From Beroe forskalii (taxonomy: Eukaryota; Ctenophora; Nuda; Beroida; Beroidae), in the NCBI GenBank assembly GCA_011033025.1, contig WFMF01000063.1:370572-434571 (forward strand): 64,000 nucleotides of DNA. The letters are read 5' to 3'. The translations under genes and the position numbers were made by a program. Under the pieces are notes generated by a model, which had not been told where the DNA came from, did not search any database, and saw only the letters and a program-made list of their open reading frames with translations. Each line of letters begins with the position of its first letter. Within the stretch, counting starts at the first letter, position 1. Of this stretch, positions 61,578 through 64,000 are shown one piece after another.

Positions 61578-64000
61578 TTAAAGTATTAAAGTGTTATTAA
61601 AAAAAGATCCAGCAAGGCTTGCGTATGTTGTCTTTTTCTTCAGATTGCAGAGGTAGAGGGCAGTGACTAAGAGGGAACAGAGAGTAATCAGGATAGTCAC
61701 ACACAGCAACACGAACAGCACATCTGAAATAATTATAAATAACATAACCCTAGATAATCAATTAAAATCTTTAAATTATACAATTACTAATTCCAGTTTT
61801 ATTTAGCTGTATGCTTCAATTGAGATCAAGTTCAACATAGTGAGTCAGCATCAAGAAATGAGGCACCTATCCTATTGCTATTCACCCAAAGCTTGAATAT
61901 GACCTACTTTTGTTGAGGGATGGGACCATGTCAGGCCATGTTTCATTGCATTTGTCCAGAATATCGTCTTCGCTCATTTCTAGGTGCGCATTCAGGCTGA
62001 AACGTGAATATTTCTAGGTAAATCCTCATATTTTGCGTTAAACGCTCGCTCCAGTACTCCACACTCCATAATAACATAGACGACTTTATTCCAATTAAAT
62101 CTCTGTGATTGAGCTTAAATCAAACTGGTTTCGAAAACACGCCGATCACCAGCCGTTACCTGTAGAATTGCTCCTCAGTGCACCCAGACTCCTGACACCC
62201 AGGCAAGGTGTAGGAGATTAGATCCTCGTCCTTGTGATGACGTATCAACCTTATCACGTGACCTCCCTCCTCTGTTTCCCACACTTCTACTGCCAGCACG
62301 GTGGCGTACGGGGTTTGTACTCCGTCATAGACACCCAGACAAGTTAGAATGGCAGCCAGAGTGTAATCGTGCTGCAGGAGTAATAGTCAAAGACTTTTTT
62401 AATCATAACTAGTCGATAAATTACATCTATCTTCAATCTACAATCATCAGTCATGCAAATATGAACGAAAACTCCGGAATAATTTCAACTTACCCCTGAA
62501 AAGATGACTAGTTTATGCTCATTGTTTCCTTCAAGGGCATCCCTAACTCTTTTCTTTAGCTCGTGTAGCAATACGCCTGGAACACGAGAGTTTCATTAAT
62601 TTCGAAGAGAAAAGTTGGTGGTTGCTGCAGGGAGCATGTGATACTGCATGGAAACTGACATGAGAATCTGACTTAGTTTTGACAGAAGGCTTTATTAAGT
62701 TATCGCTATTTGATAAACATTAAATATTAATCTGGTACGACAAACAACTTCCGCTCACATATATTACCACTTTTGGGATGGGTAATGAATGTGCTGTATT
62801 CTGGTTTCCGTAACCTTTGGATTATAAGAACTTAATAAGAAAGACAAACCTCCATTGAAAGCTTTCTCTCTGTCCGTCATGGCGTTCCAGAGCCCCCATC
62901 TCACCTTGCTGTACGGTACTATCAAATTATAGAGGTCCGCCTCCACAAACTCCTTTGCCAGTGTGAAGTTGTGACTTATCTGAGATGGGATTGTAATCTT
63001 ATAAAGTATAAACAACATATTTTGTAGTCAAGTACATTGTAGTCTAATAAACAACATTTTATTAAGTTATGAATCAGATCATTGACAGAATATATTAATT
63101 TCGTTATGAAAAACCAATGGAAACTAGAAAGAAACGAGTAAGGAATTTTTTCAAGTAATGATTTAACTATGATCTGCAAGTTAGAAATACCTTTAAATCT
63201 TTAACAATTTACTGGTAATTTGCCAATGTTATCTCGCAGAACAGCGTGTCGTAAGTTGACTCCATTACTTTTATTGTGGCCAATAAGTCGGGTCTTGCTT
63301 TCCAACCACATACATCAAATATCTTTTTAGTGGTTTCCTGAAGTTATCTCAATCACTAAACATTGTTAGGTATTATAAAACGTGGTTTTACAAATATAGA
63401 AATTTGATCCAAATAAAATTCCGGCTTTATAGAGCAATTCATAATATCATGCTTCATAATGGTTAAGTGTGATGACAATAACTGACAAAGCATTCAGTAC
63501 ATATTATTCTCAGAGTTTCCCCACACCATCAAAATACAACTCACTTTGTTGTCTTCCATGAAAGACACGAAGTCCGCGTTATGCATCATAGTTTCATGGT
63601 AACCTTCTTTAAACGCTTTACAGGGGACAGGGGGTCCATCCAGCATCTGTAAATTAATTAATAAGTTAATAAGTTAATTAATAGGTTCTCTGATTCCCGG
63701 CGTAAAGTCTTCCTGGCGTATTGCGGTACAACAACCACCGTGGTGGAACGATTCCTTACTTCCTTATCCCCAACCTCCCAAGAAAACCTCATTAGCTCCC
63801 AGTCTCCTGCACTGGGGCACTGGGAGAGTACCCACAAATACTCACTTATTGTACTGTTGCAACTTGCAAGTCCGTCCCCCGTTCAGGCGTTATGATATAA
63901 GTTTGACAGGTAATGATAGAAGTTTGACAGTTAATCATACTTTGAGCAATGATAAGTTTGACAGGTGAACGTACATTACCTTCTCGGTAGAGTAGGGGCG
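61578..64000 (-). CDS. Membrane-bound histidine acid phosphatase AP2, copy B (5' end outside window)
   Basis: Exons visible, 5' to 3': 63980-64000 (partial exon 5), 63545-63646, 63233-63337, 62850-62979, 62494-62576, 62160-62371, 61908-61996, 61578-61723. Peptides match AP2-[62 protein letters not shown], one membrane span, [11 protein letters not shown]. The last residues differ from AP2-A (FFNNTLIL then stop). The exon 7 donor is GAG|ATAACA as in AP2-A. The exon 8 acceptor (CCCATCTCAG) is intact, unlike the altered one in AP2-A. Exons 1-4 lie beyond the window. Confidence 0.87.

Larger units (their letters stand above)
46070..64000 (+). repeat. Segmental duplication, copy B (partner of about 13768-37400)
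   Basis: Gene order, orientation, exon sequences and even intergenic satellites repeat those from 13768 onward: USP exons 9-13, 3' hairpin, GCAGCTTCGG minisatellite, AP1, AP2. Correspondence: 46070-47973 with 13768-18250; 47973-52257 with 18250-20881; 52258-54060 with 22018-23751; 54060-56590 with 24607-27127; 56590-59080 with 32869-35029; 61515-64000 with 35030-37410. Differences are small substitutions and indels plus private insertions in each copy. It continues past the window end. Confidence 0.95.

Overview
This is nuclear DNA from a multicellular animal, most likely an invertebrate; I cannot assign it further. The evidence is short coding exons with GT-AG introns, exon sets matching two metazoan protein families (USP4/11/15 deubiquitinases and membrane-bound lysosomal-type histidine acid phosphatases), a NATD1-like acetyltransferase, and many eukaryotic transposable elements (hAT, Helitron, TTA-target MITEs, a LINE remnant, long fold-back elements). 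I see no bacterial-style operons, rRNA, tRNA or CRISPR.

Layout. 1-5.3 kb: a 2.4 kb AACGTTT-rich inverted-repeat element, a LINE reverse-transcriptase tail and two TTA-flanked MITEs. 5.4-18.25 kb (+): a USP4/11/15-type gene, copy A. Its last large intron holds a tandem array of copied splice donors and a 3.6 kb fold-back element. A 3 kb element has replaced the end of exon 10 and all of exon 11. 18.3-24.6 kb: repeats, satellites and insertions. 24.8-38.8 kb (-): two adjacent acid phosphatase genes, AP1 (intron 4 swollen by about 5.7 kb of repeats) and AP2. 40.5-44.8 kb (-): a NATD1-like exon and an unidentified four-pass membrane protein. From 46.07 kb the window repeats itself in the same order and orientation: USP exons 9-13 (copy B), the same satellites, AP1-B, and AP2-B cut by the window end.

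The window is therefore a direct segmental duplication with an offset of about 32 kb, with copy A from about 13.77 kb and copy B from 46.07 kb. It is either a true tandem duplication or two haplotypes assembled in series. Because each copy carries private insertions, the other copy gives the empty site. This fixes the ends of a Helitron, a 2.4 kb palindromic element and others directly from sequence.

The least expected structures are: 18 tandem copies of an exon end plus 5' splice site in one intron; two cloverleaf-shaped elements, each an outer stem closing three hairpins, one of them sitting exactly on the duplication breakpoint; two very different fold-back elements whose arms share sequence; a 165 bp perfect palindrome in copy B only; and several duplicated genes whose splice donors have lost the GT.
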